Below are positions 24,111 to 35,715 of a stretch of 64,000 bases of DNA, piece by piece. The notes under the pieces were generated by a model. It had not been told where the DNA came from. It saw only the letters and a program-made list of their open reading frames with translations, and ran no database searches. Within the stretch, counting starts at the first letter, position 1; each line of letters begins with the position of its first letter. Where the stretch lies: positions 444,001 through 508,000 of the forward strand of contig LSRY02000022.1 of assembly GCA_001643675.2 (NCBI GenBank), read 5' to 3'. This stretch comes from Monocercomonoides exilis. Lineage: Eukaryota; Preaxostyla; Oxymonadida; Polymastigidae. Made by a program: the position numbers and the translations under genes.

Positions 24111-25740
24111 TCAATAGCAATTATTAGAAACTGTAGCGGAGTGGGCACGAATGTCAATTCCAATATTAGATTCACCTTTAGACTTAGGATTATCCCTTAT
24201 TTTTGCAAACAAAAATATTGTAACTTCACCACGTATCACAAACACGCTCGGCGACAGATTTCTTGCGAATTGTGATCGATCCTCCATGCCCAACACCCAA
24301 CTGCCCTCTTGTCACACTCAACAGCTCGACAGTTGATGATAGAAAAGAAATTACTCCTGTTCCAATCGTATCCTTATCTTGACCTGTCCCAACAATTTAA
24401 ATCTTCTTTTCTCCAATCTCAATTGTTGTTGCCTCACTTTTGTGATCCTATTCTATCAGCGTGATTGCCAAGCTTATTTGTACCTCACACATCTCGAACG
24501 CCTTCTTCACTGTCAGACATGGACTTGATTCATTTGCCCCACACAGCGGAGATGAATTATTTCCATTCACTGAAACATATATCGTCTTGTCTTTCAGCCA
24601 ATCCTTCTTTTCCATGTGCTGATATGTCCAAGCACTTGCATTTGCATAATTATATCCGTAGCACACTCTCTTGTCATCTGTATTTGTGGTGTAACATTCA
24701 TAGAATGGATTATTGGATGATAAAAAGACGCTGTAGTAATCATGATACATTACATCATGGCCGTAAGAGGGGTTGTAAGAACATTTGCACTCGTAGAAAA
24801 AAGGAAATAGCAATAGATTCTATCATTTGGGGTTGTTGGTCTGTTCGGATTTAAATGAAATCCTCCGCCATATGATGATGCATTGCATGAAATGAACTGA
24901 ATGCTCCTCATTTTGAATTGTGTCTCAGGAACAGTTTTACAAAACATACCTCCGCCATAATTGTTTGTAACCGAACATGATGTGAAGAAGCAGTCAAACA
25001 CACATGCACTCTCCCCTTCTCCATTTTCTATTGGAATGCATCCTGGTTGTGAAACAAAAAAATTATTAAGATGTGGTCCTCCTCCGTCAATGTTTGCAAT
25101 GCAATTCTGGAATTTACATCCGCTGATACGAACACATGATGAAATCAAATAAGCATTAATTCCTCTACCACAATAACTTTGAGAAACACAAGAATTGAAT
25201 GAATTGATCTCAATATTAATTGAACTGATTGAACGACACATGATTCCGCCACCACCATAAAATGCCGCACATCCATTAAAAGAACAGTGAGCGACCGATA
25301 TTGTTCCATCCCCTTTGCTGTACATGTAAATTGCTCCACCATTGGAAGTACCGTCCGTGGCAGAATTATTTGTTCCCGTTGTTTTCGACCCATTCCATTC
25401 ACACCTAGTGAATGAATTAGCTCCATTTTCTGTTTCATTTTGTCTCCCTGGAGTCAACTTTCCATCAGCAGTTCCTTCACATTCAACATCCCTTTTCCGA
25501 CAACACCATACAAAGTATGTGTTTGAAACAATTAAGGAAGCCAAGGGGTTTTTAAGGGAAGTGGCAAGACCTCCATCATATGCGTCGCAAACTGATGAAA
25601 ATGAGCAGCTGCTCATCATGCATGTGGTTTGGATTGACATTGTGGTTGAAGGCGAGCATACATCATTTGCTGTTGAAATGTTGAAAAACGTTAGATGTTA
25701 GAGGGATACAAAAGGGATGGAAGGTGATGAGTAAAATCCG
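24111..25740 (-). pseudogene. Beta-helix surface protein fragment, frameshifted
   Basis: The minus-strand frame 24750-25640 encodes six or more beta-helix turns with GGGI, GRGI and GGG(M/F) spacings (CSFNGCAAFYGGGGIMC; FTSCSVTNNYGGGMFC). A frame change near 24795 leads into 24448-24813, with the GHDVMYHDYYSVFLSSNNPF and CGANESSPCLTVKKAF motifs. Stops follow (for example TIE-stop-DHKS), so the sequence ends without the second half of the repeats or a membrane tail. It is homologous to 15110-16797 (same SFSSVCDAYDGG and CEWNGSK blocks). It lies inside the inverted-repeat unit 22182-26996. The function of its intact relatives is not established. Confidence 0.72.
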
Positions 25741-25909
25741 TAAACAGAGGAGAAATGAAATTCATTCACAAAAATTCTTCATATTCATTCTCCCCCTTCC
25801 CCATGCTTCTTAGCGCCATGCAAAAAAATATCCTAATGTAGCTGTATCCATTTTTTTGCTTCTTCTGCTGCTGCCTCCGAAAAGATTTTTGCAAAAGACA
25901 TTCACAAAA

Positions 25910-26157
25910 ATATGGGTGATTCTTTTTGAAAAGTCACAAATGTTTAATTTTCAAATAAATCAAAAGTTTCATATTTTACTCAAATTTCTGTTAACATGCA
26001 CCAAACTTTCCAAATATGGAATCCATTATTGGATAATGCTACGTCATGCATTCAAGTGAAGTTACGTGAATGTTAACAGAAATTTGAGTAAAATATGAAA
26101 CTTTTGATTTATTTGAAAATTAAACATTTGTGACTTTTCAAAAAGAATCACCCATAT
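25910..26157. mobile_element. Hairpin MITE with 88-bp perfect arms
   Basis: Bases 25910-25997 are perfectly inverted at 26070-26157 with a 72-bp spacer. The arms read ATATGGGTGATTCTTTTTGA from the outside. A TA dinucleotide sits at each junction, consistent with insertion of a Tc1/mariner-derived miniature element. A second copy of the terminus occurs at about 57845 (TATGGGTGATTTTTTTTGA). Confidence 0.9.
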
Positions 26158-26684
26158 CTTTCCTCATTCTCCTCAATTTTTTCCGTCTGGCTCATTCTGC
26201 CAAACGCTCTTCTGCTGCTGTTTTCTCCCAATTTTTTCCTGAAATGCTCATAAAAACAGCAGTGTTTCCATGTCCTATGTTTCATGCTCCCCCGGTGCTT
26301 TTGGCGACACCTGATCGCATCACACATCAATCAAATTAAAAATTAAAATATACAAAATAAAAATGGAACATGAAGAAAATGAACAAACAAAAATAAAATA
26401 CCTCCACAAATCTTGATTTCCCCTCACTCCCCTCGTGACCTGTTTGCCTCTCTCCAAATGGCTTTCCCCCGCATCATCGATTCCAAGTGCAGCACTATTC
26501 CTTCATCTTCAAATTCAATCCAACTTAAAAATTTGTAAAAATAGCATTAAAAAAATTAAAAATCAACTTAAAATTATCATTACACATTTCATATGTTTAA
26601 CTCAGCTACTGCTTCGGAGGTATTATTGTAATATTACTCTTTAATTATCCAAAACGGATATATCGCGTATTTATTGAATTTTTA

Positions 26685-26996
26685 TTAAATAACTTCATAA
26701 TAAACAATATATGTAAAATTCGATTGTTCAACAAATAAAAATATTATATCCTCTTTGAATATTGCATTGTGAAGTTGTACTGAACTTTGTAAAGCCAGGA
26801 AATTGAGTTTTTAATTCTTTGTGATCTTAATGAAAATATTATGGGTTGCAAAAAATCGAATTTTTGTGAAAATTTTCATGATTGAATTTCGAAATTTCCC
26901 TCCTTGGATCGCTTTGTTAAATTATGTAGATTAACGCATTAATATTTATATTTTGAAAAAATACAAACTGAAAGTGGTACGATTTACACCTATGCC
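26685..26996 (-). repeat. Right 312-bp inverted repeat
   Basis: Inverted partner of 22182-22493. Inner end AACTTCATAATAAACAATAT, outer end ...CACCTATGCC. Confidence 0.93.
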
Positions 26997-27326
26997 AAAA
27001 AATCGCTATTAATTGTGTGAATTTTTTTACCAGAAAAAAACACATTTCCGAAACACAAAACAAAGATATTCGTTCTTGGAATATGTTAACAAAATAAAAT
27101 AATTATGAATTAGTGTGTTTTGAAGATGACGATATCTTCGGATCATACCTAAATGACAAAAAGAAATATCTTCATTTTTATTTGAGTTTAATCATTAATT
27201 TTTAAAGCAGTTGCGAAATGATAAGCATTTGAATTCAAAATCACAATACAATGACAAAAAAACTTTGAAAGAATCAACACCCCCGGAAAAAATTATGAAT
27301 TCAAAAACAATAACCCAAATAAATAA

Positions 27327-27433
27327 ATAAAATAAAATAAAATAAAATAAAATAAAATAAAATAAAATAAAATAAAATAAAATAAAATAAAATAAAATAA
27401 AATAAAATAAAATAAAATAAAATAAAATAAAAT
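27327..27433. repeat. (AAAAT)n microsatellite
   Basis: About 21 uninterrupted pentanucleotide units. It produces a spurious FILFY-repeat frame on the minus strand. Confidence 0.95.
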
Positions 27434-27437
27434 TATA

Positions 27438-27475
27438 TACAGTCAAAACCGGATATATTCACATCGGATTTTGCA
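27438..27475. repeat. Solitary pogo-like terminus
   Basis: TATACAGTCAAAACCGGATA followed by TATTCACATCGGATT has the TA-CAGT start of pogo/Tigger ends. No inverted partner is found in the window. A similar stretch, CCAAAACGGATATATCGCG, occurs at 26649-26667 in direct orientation. Confidence 0.3.
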
Positions 27476-27999
27476 CGACACTTTGTGATTTTATCCGATT
27501 GTCATAATTTTCGATTAACCCTTTGCGACAGACAGACATTTTTGGAACAACACGACAAGTCGACCGACATGCTGACAAAGTTTAAATTTTTCAATAATGA
27601 TAATAATATTTCAAATAATTTCGAAAAAATTAAATTCTTGACTTCTTTTGTTTAATGGATGAATATTCATTATTTTATATAGAAAGAAATTATTATTGAG
27701 TTTTCTTTTTCTGTAAGTTAATTTATTATGGAACATCGACAGATCTATGTCGAGATCAGTCTTTCAACAAAGATCAGTCGGTCAAAAAGATCGGATTGTC
27801 GATTTGATAGACTTCAAAACTGAAAGCTGTTGGCCTTTTGTGAGTTCGGATAAATCTCAAAAAACTTCGATTTGGCTGGATCTTTTGTTTGTCAACAATT
27901 TATTTTATTCATATTAAGAACCATTCCTTTTTTTATTCTATATTCGATTGCATTAAGCTGGAGGAAACAATTGTTGCAGCTGGATGATAATGAGAAAGA

Positions 28000-29430
28000 T
28001 ATTTGATGAAAGCGTTTTTAACAAGTTTGATATTTATTATTCGATTAGCATCATAATAAAATCATTTTAAAGCTCGCATTTTTAATTGTTTGAATTTATT
28101 TAAATCATTATTTCACAGCTTTTTAGGAAATAAATTTTTTTATGGATGCGAGCTACAATTTCTCGAGATTAATCAATATTTTGTTTGTAAAGAGCGCTTT
28201 TGAGCAAGGGAAAAGAAAATAGGATAAAGATCTTTATTCAAAATAACTTTGCAAATGCTTGCAATGACATGAAAAGTTCAAAATTTGCGACTTAAATAAA
28301 TGCAATTATTGAAGAAAGTTGAAAATTGGATTTTTCTGTTGATATTCAGTGTTTTTCTCTTTTTGTTTTTCTATTTGTGATTCTTTATTAATTGAGTTGA
28401 TTATTCAATGGATTTAGATTTTCAAGAACAATTAGAAAGGAAAAAGAAAAAGAGAAGAACGCCGCTTGTGAGTCACATGTATTGTAATTTTGATAATCGA
28501 GAAGATATGACGAGGAAAACAGAAAATGGTGGAAATATGGTAATCTGGCTATCAAATAAAATTTAAAGAGAAATTGTGAATAACAATGTTTGGATTCAGA
28601 TCTACGAACAAAAGAATTTGCTTGATTTTTCTGTTTGAAGTTCTTTGTTTTTAATTTGTAATTTTCCCTTGTGCAATTAAATGTCGTTTCTAAAGAAAAT
28701 TCGTCAGTTTCTCGAATACCATCTGTTCTTCAGCTAATTGCGTTGAAAGACTCAAACGAATGCAATTAACTCAAACTATTTTTTCATGGAATATGCCTTA
28801 CTTTAATTATTCATGATCTGTTTTTTGCGCACATCTTTTAAAGCCAATTTTCAAAGTGAGAAAAAATTACCAGAGAGCAGGTGCAAAATCTAATCAATCA
28901 TTTTCATTTTTGGAAGGAAAATAATCTTTCATTAAAGGAATAACAATTGTTAATTGTCACTCTTTTGATTCAACTGAACAATTTGTGATTATCTATGTTA
29001 TTCTTTCAAATCATTATTTTTTGATGTTTCCTTTTTGTTTTTTTCTAAAATAAAAAAAATTTAATAAAAGCATTATCATGTTGGGCATTCTATTTTGTAA
29101 AGATGAAGTCGAAAACAAAAAATTATAAACTTCTATGCGAACGATTCTACTGAAAACACCTTTTTTTTGATAGAAAGCTACATGACAGTCATTCAAATTT
29201 GAACTCAAAAGAAAAAGAAAATATATTCAATTAGGTTTGAAATTGACTAACGCTAATTTTAAAACAGAATGATTTCTGAATTTTCACATCCTTTCATCAC
29301 AAACAATTTTCTCCTTGTTGCGTTTTTAAAATTGTTTGCTTCCTTTCAAAAAAGGAAAAGCAATAATGTTTCTGAGATTTTTCTTTTCCATCAATTGACT
29401 TATCGATCAATAGTACCTGCTCAACCGCTT
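28000..29430. other. AT-rich DNA without a recognised gene
   Basis: Only short open frames. Nothing recognisable on either strand. Confidence 0.55.
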
Positions 29431-29439
29431 TCTTTTTGG

Positions 29440-30040
29440 TGTTAATATTCTATGAGAAAATCTATATCAGCGTTGGAAACATCATTATCACTTCTGGAAT
29501 GTTGATAAAAAACATTGGCTTCAATTCCATTAGCTTCATTAAATCATTTTGTTCTTGGCTCAAACACGACTTCATGCATTCAACAATGAATCCCTCAGAT
29601 CCACAATCAGCTTCTCATGTGGTGATGAGCAGTCCATGGCATCCACAAGATTCGACATGGATGAGGTGGTTGGACACAGATCCTCCCTTCGAACAAATGT
29701 TGAATCTGAATCAGTGGTGGATGTGGATGAGATGGATGGCGATGGAGTTCTCTTCCTTATCTCTTCTTCCTCCTTCTTATCAACCTTCTCCAGAGCCCAT
29801 TGAGGGATCTTGTCTGAATCTCTCCCTAAGATATATTCTGTCGATCCGCTCTCACTCAACAAATGCTCTGATGACTCGGAGTGTCCCAATCTCTTCTCAC
29901 ACACTCTCTTCTTTGTATTCTCTTCATTCTTCTTTTCCGTCTCCATCTCAGCCCTTCGCTACTGCTTTTCTGGCGACATCTCCATCTTCACTGTCTCAAA
30001 CACTTTTGCATCCTTTTTTACTGTTTAACTCTCAATAATT
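29440..30040 (-). pseudogene. Kinase-tail fragment of a beta-helix surface protein
   Basis: The minus-strand frame 29572-29946 encodes a charged juxtamembrane segment (MEMSPEKQ-type sequence upstream, then KKNEENTKKRVCEKR). The motifs STFVRREDLCPTTSSMSNL and AMDCSSPHEKLIVDLRDSLL follow. From memory this matches the linker that precedes the protein-kinase-like domain in large Monocercomonoides surface proteins. The kinase domain itself is absent: the frame ends in stops at 29572 and the following DNA is not coding. The upstream frame is broken near 29950. It is thus an isolated internal fragment, lying inside the left 3.3-kb transposon-bounded segment. Confidence 0.6.
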
Positions 30041-30756
30041 TTGTTCTTCTTATTTTTCATCTGCAATATTTTTCAAATCAAAGCGCCAAAACGAAGAAAA
30101 AATAAAGATAAATAAATAAAAAAAAATAGTTATTAACCTTTAGAAAACTTGGTTATTTTTGTCTTTCTTTGCTTATTTTCCTTTTATTCTATCAAATCCT
30201 GGAAATTGCTTGTATTTCAAAAATATAATGATAATCATCATTAAAAATGCTATCAAATGAATGAACGAAAACACAAATAATTCTCACAAACTTTAGCAAA
30301 CCTAATTCATGTTAATTCTATTTTCAATTTTTGAATTAATAACCGCTTATTGTGCAATGCATTAATAATATTAACATGCAAATGATTTAAGTTGTTCATG
30401 CATTGAAAAAATGTCATATTGAAATAAATCAATGCTGATTTGATAGCATTTCCTTGAATAGCATAAAACTCGTTGTTATCAATAAACAAAACGCTAAATC
30501 AATATATGTATATCAAATATTAATAAAACGTAATGTTAACAACATTTTATACATGAAGATTCATCAGTTAAACAATAAACATTTTGATCACACCCATAAT
30601 TATCTTGAATAATATTTATAATTATGTTTGTCAAGATCCTTGTTAAAATATGATTTTAAATAATCATTAAAATTTTAATTATTACTTTATTGGTTTTTGT
30701 TCAATCAAATTAAGATACATTAGCACACATTTATATGCTCAAAAAAAAAAACCATA

Positions 30757-31026
30757 GACACAAGTCATATTTTACGACCGACACAAGCTTCTCCTGTTTC
30801 ATGTGTCGCAAAGGTTTATTTTCGATGTGACTTTACATTGAAAAAAACAAAAATGAATTTAATTTAATTTAATTAATTTTGTTTCAATTTTTTCATTTTT
30901 GGAAATTCTTCACAAAAACACATTTTTTTCAATTGAAATAACAATTTTTTAGGTTTTGTAATTAAGCCTCTGCGACACAAAAAATAAAAGTCATATTTGT
31001 CGGTCGAGCAGACAAGCTTGTGTCGA
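30757..31026. repeat. Facing transposon termini around a 144-bp spacer
   Basis: The left member ends at 30817 (ATGTGTCGCAAAGGTTTA) and the right member begins at 30962 (TTAAGCCTCTGCGACACA). Both contain GTCGGTCG, AAGCTTGTGTCG and ATATGACTT-like motifs in inverted relation. By orientation the element bodies point away from the spacer. Confidence 0.55.
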
Positions 31027-31439
31027 AAAGTTATTTTAAGTGAAAAAATTCATTTTTTTAATTAAATAGCATTTTTCACATTTTCAACGAATTTATCCAT
31101 GAAAATTTTTCTGTTTATTGTTTTTTTATGTATAATCAAAAATTATTTTGCTGAATGATAAATATTTTGTCATATGTGTGAATGAATATTTAATAATATG
31201 TTTCGATCAATTTGAAAACTGATTTCCTTAATGTTTTTTTTATTTTTATAAACAATTATTCTTTCTACGGGAAAGACATTTGAAACGCATCACATCTCTA
31301 TTATTTGTAATTTAGACATCAAAGGTATTTATTCAATTTCACATTATATTATTAACTGGTTTGATTTTACACAGCCTTGCACAAATGATGACTATTTCTT
31401 TAAATTTGAAATATGAATTGAATAATGTTTTAAAAAACA

Positions 31440-32640
31440 GAGCGAATGGACACAACAAAAAACCAATCGTTTTCAATGCACGAATATGTTGATTGCACAG
31501 CTCCACAAGCAGGTGCTCCTAATGTGCATGACAATGAAAATTCAACCATCACTTTCGAAAATCAGTCATTTTCAATATGCAATACTTCGACAAGAAGTGG
31601 AACAATATATGCTGAAAATCGCTGTGCATTGATCTTCATTCTTCATTCATCAGATGTGCTGTGGCAGCTTTTTTTTGAGGGGTCGGAGGAATTGCAGCAC
31701 AGAATATCCCCTTTCAATCAATAATAGATGGACAGTTTCAAAGAAATTGCTCATCGAAAAATGACGGAAAGGCAGACGAACTCCTTCAAACAATAACTCA
31801 AAGGCAAAAACATGTTTCATTAATTCGCATTTCGATAAATGTCGATGCAATTGAACAGTTGATGAGGCAGGGGGAGCATTTCAACGTTGAAATCCAATTG
31901 GCAAAGTTATTATATCAAACTGTATATTCTGCGGTTGCTATTCAATGTGCGGAGGAGGTGCGGTAAGCAAATAAATGCATTCAAACAATTTGGAAGTTTT
32001 GTTTAATTACTGTTTTTTCCATAATAATATTGCTTAAAAGACGGACATAATATTTTTTCGCATAAATTAGCATAAAACAGCAATGATCAAAGTTGTTATT
32101 CAATTAGGGAAACTGAAACCATAATCAGTTTGGATTATTCAATAGTCGTGGGCAAAAGAAAATACTTAAAAACGATTTTGGAATTATAAAATTAGTTTCT
32201 TCAGCTGATTCTAAACCCAAAGGAGTAGACGCATGTACATGTGGGCTTGATTAAAGCTCCATGCTGCACCATCAGCCATTGTTTGACTCCTCTTATTCCT
32301 AATTAATTGACGGATATCGAGATATTCTCACGAAAAATTACAGAGACAAAAGCGCGGGCTGTGGCAACTCGTCCTTCACGACATACGGCCCAAGCGATTT
32401 GACAACAACAGTCCAAACAAAATTTGAAAAATCAGGCTTATCTCTATCTTCCTTCTCAACAGGCACATTAACTGTTTGCGATCTAGTTGTTGTGATCAAC
32501 TCGTCGAATGAAAATAATCGTGGATCAAAGATTTTTTGAGATTATGGGAGCAGGAAAGCTGAGGATAAGCCCGCTGAACATATCTGCTGGAAGTGAACAA
32601 ACGAAGAATGCAACTTGACCAAGGCTTTTTGTGATTTTCA
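31440..32640 (+). pseudogene. Beta-helix surface protein fragment, heavily decayed
   Basis: The frame at 31446-31724 has beta-helix character (FENQSFSICNTSTRSGTIYA). Later fragments include GGGAV near 31955, a DACTCGLD block near 32229 that parallels 1045-1090, and a stretch 32320-32610 that is paralogous to 1135-1440 (the EKSGLSLSSFSTGTLTV pattern). Stops and frame changes are frequent. It lies in the right 3.3-kb transposon-bounded segment and reads away from the centre, as does the kinase-tail fragment in the left segment. Confidence 0.55.
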
Positions 32641-32649
32641 AAAAATTAA

Positions 32650-33460
32650 TTCGAAATTTCATGAATGAATCAAGTAATTTCTATTGGGAAAAGAAAGAAG
32701 TTGAAGCATCCATATAGAAACGAGCTGAGCCAGATGTCTGCTGATGATACACTCTCTTCATACCTACCACCTGGTGCGGCGATGCAGATTCGTGTGCTCC
32801 ACATGTATAGCCCTGGGACAGAGCAGAGGCAGAAAGCGCAGAATCAGAGAACGGAGCACGCACATGCAAAGCATCAGTGCTTGCACGGAGCGAAAGGAGG
32901 CAGTTTGCTAACGTTCCTCCAATGTTTAAAAGAAGAAAACTTTACATCCACAAGAACAAGATGAATACACTTGCTACTCCCACTCGTCCACAAGCACACA
33001 ATACATAACTATAAACACTCCAATCATCCCTTTCGCTTGGCACACTCGTACGATAACACAAGTCGCATTCCGCAGATCAATTAACGGTACACTTTCCTCC
33101 GGCACAACTGCCCCAATCGCAACAAACTCGTCCATCGTCTCTCTCTGCCTGTTCGAGTTCAAATGCGACAATGCCCCTCCGATACCAAACATCCACCCCC
33201 ACCCCCGCCCCATTCTCTTCTCCTCTCTCTCCTCCCATACATCCTCTCCCCGACAAACGTTATGTTCATCATCTTATCCTGCAGAAGTCATCCCTACCGC
33301 AACAGACTTCTTCACAATCCTCCAACTCCATACACAGTTCTTCCAGCTCTACCGACATAATCATAACTTCCAAAAAGTCCTTGAAGTTCACGTTTAAGTT
33401 CCGATTTTTTAGTGGCTCATAACTTGGATTCAATAAAATTGTTTGAAATATTCTCAACAT
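32650..33460 (-). other. Possible decayed coding remnant
   Basis: GC content is higher than in the surrounding DNA. The minus strand gives protein-like but interrupted frames (VNFKDFLEVMIMSVELEELC near 33330-33400; 32974-33213). The plus-strand frame 32665-32964 looks less protein-like. I cannot assign a family. Decay of a helical protein gene is the simplest reading. Confidence 0.3.
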
Positions 33461-34276
33461 CTTTCACTTGTTTCTTTAATTTTGTACCAACAATAATACT
33501 CTTTTCTTCCTTTCATCAAAACACACATTTTTAAATAAAAGCCATGTTATCAATTTTTTCTCCGTGTTCATATTGCAACTTTGTTTATTTTCATATGATG
33601 TGCAAGAAATTATTAAAGATCTCGTGAGCACTTCAACTGATTGCGAAATAAAATCGATAGACAAATAATCAAATTCCATTTGAGCAAATTAATTTTTCGA
33701 AGAAATTAATGACATGTTTTGTCAAAAAAATGAAAATGAACTCAAATACACTTACTCATCTCATGCAAGAAGAAAAGCAACAATTTTGCGTTGCTAAAAA
33801 AAAGGTTTAAAAGAAGCAAAGTATTTTTTTGATAACTTTGTTGGATCAAATAGAGAGTTTTGCGGATTTGAAGATGAGATTAGATATTGAAGTTTTTAAT
33901 GCCTCAATATCAAAAAGGAATTGGCAATCAAACAAAAATTGTCATTTTTTTTTTTTTCTGCAATTCGACAGATCTTTGTCAAACGACTGATCTTTGTCGT
34001 TCGACTGATCTCGACAAAGATCAGTCGATAACCCATTAAAAAAATAAGAATTTTTGAAAAAAAGGGGAATTTTTGATTTATCAAATTTATATAAATTTAT
34101 TAATATTAATCGGCAAAAAAAAAAAAAATAAAGATTAAAATTCTATTTCGTTTTTTTCTGAAAAAATATGAAAATAAAAATTAATACGTTTTTTATAACT
34201 TACAAATTAAACTCATATGAATTGTCGGTCGACTTGTCGAGTTGTCCAAAAAATGTCGGTCGGTCGCAGAGGCTTA

Positions 34277-35715
34277 CAATTTGTAATGTTATTCAGATTT
34301 ATTAAAACACAATATCGAAAAAAAATTTTTTTTGATCGAAAAGTCGATTTTTCAATGAAAAATCCACCCATAATGAAATGAAAAGCGATTATGTATATTT
34401 AGCCCTGTGATTATATGTGGTGAAAAATGAATGAAAAATAGGCCAAAAATGTCAGTGCATGATTAAATGTGACGACTAACGAATGTGATTGAATTCAATG
34501 TGATAGCATCCGATTTAAACTGTAAAATAAAATCAAAAAATACGGTGATTTATAAACATGAACATTCTCATACACCGGATTTTTTTTGTGAATAACGTTC
34601 TGTGTCAAGAAAGTGAGTACAACATATGTTGTATTAACAAATAAAAAGTTGAGTTTTATTCAAGACTGTCATTTTGATCTTTTCGACAAATGCATCATAA
34701 TTCGACAGACAAATTTCATGAAGAAAACATTAATCGTAGTGGATTAATCACCATGAATAAATATGAATATGGAAAAAAAATTGAATGAAAAATTATATAT
34801 CAAAATAAATTATAAAAAACAAAAAATAAAAATACTTGGTGTAAAGAGTGGTAAATGAAAAACTTTCGGATTCATTAAAAATTATCATTTATTTGACAAA
34901 TTCTTTTAATAGATCTGTCAAATCTGATCAGAAAAAATATCATTTCATATTTGATGTTTCAAATTTTTCCAATATGTTAGATCTCAATATTTCACAAATC
35001 TATTGCATTATTCCCGAAAAATAAGACAAATATTAGAAAAACATGAAATTTAAACATTTTCGACTTTTCAAACAAAATATAGCAGTTCATTTCTGCTAGA
35101 TGAAATTATCACTTTATTTCAAATATTTGTTGAAGTGTTTTGATCCTTTTCACATTGAATACTTCAACATTAAAGACAAATGAAAAAAAAAAAAGATTTG
35201 TTTTGATTTCTTTTTTTCTTTTTTTAGAAGTCGCCTTTTGATTTTTCTCACAAATTGTCAAAAAAAAAACTTTCTGGAAAATGAAAGGTTATCAGAAAAA
35301 GAAATACAAATTAAATTTCGATTATTATTCTCCAGCTTTTTCTATTTGTTTGAAGAATTTATCTCGATTTCATATTTCAATTTTTGATTGATTCTAAGTT
35401 TCTATTCTCTTCTTTTTTTGTTTTGTGTTGTTAATCATGAAATTAAATTTGAGAAAGTTTCAAATGACTCACTTCGAAAATCTATTATAAAAACCAACAA
35501 TTATTTTTATTAATGAAGAAAGAATGAAATCAATTTTATCTGAAGTGTGAAAAGTTCAATTTGATTGATCAAAAGTTGATTCAAAAAGAAGGCATGATAA
35601 CTGATTCAAAATTTGAAAAAAGCGAAGAATAGAAAAATATGAGATATACAAAAGACTATTGAATCATCCAAAACGTTGCAAATGTTTTCTGTTCAAAAAA
35701 AAAGAAAATTTGATT
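34277..35715. other. AT-rich intergenic DNA
   Basis: No gene or repeat recognised. It is downstream of the minus-strand solenoid gene. Confidence 0.5.

Larger units (their letters stand above)
22182..26996. mobile_element. 4.8-kb unit bounded by 312-bp inverted repeats
   Basis: Bases 22182-22493 and 26685-26996 are inverted copies. By eye I see one difference over about 300 positions (G at 22194 against its partner), so the repeats are recent or homogenised. The outer ends read GGCATAGGTGTAGATCGTAC. No transposase frame is found inside. The unit carries a purine-rich stretch, a beta-helix surface pseudogene on the minus strand and a hairpin MITE. Alternatives are two independent insertions of a 312-bp repeat in opposite orientation, or an inverted duplication. 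No clear target duplication is visible (flanks are A-rich on both sides). Confidence 0.65.
27515..34276. mobile_element. Transposon-derived block with about 54-bp outer inverted termini
   Basis: The left end (27515-27570; CTTTGCGACAGACAGACATT, later GACAAGTCGACCGACA) and the right end (34222-34276, inverted; CTCTGCGACCGACCGACATT, later GACAAGTCGACCGACA) agree at roughly 47 of 53 positions. Subterminal motifs (GATCAGTC / CGACAGATCT) lie at similar distances inside (27735-27800 and 33965-34030). Two more termini occur in the centre at 30804-30817 and 30962-30975, facing each other. The block therefore divides into 27515-30817 and 30962-34276, each about 3.3 kb. No transposase is recognised inside. 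Confidence 0.6.

Noticed and set aside
27195-27446. FILFY-repeat protein on the minus strand
   Set aside because: Product of the (AAAAT)n microsatellite.
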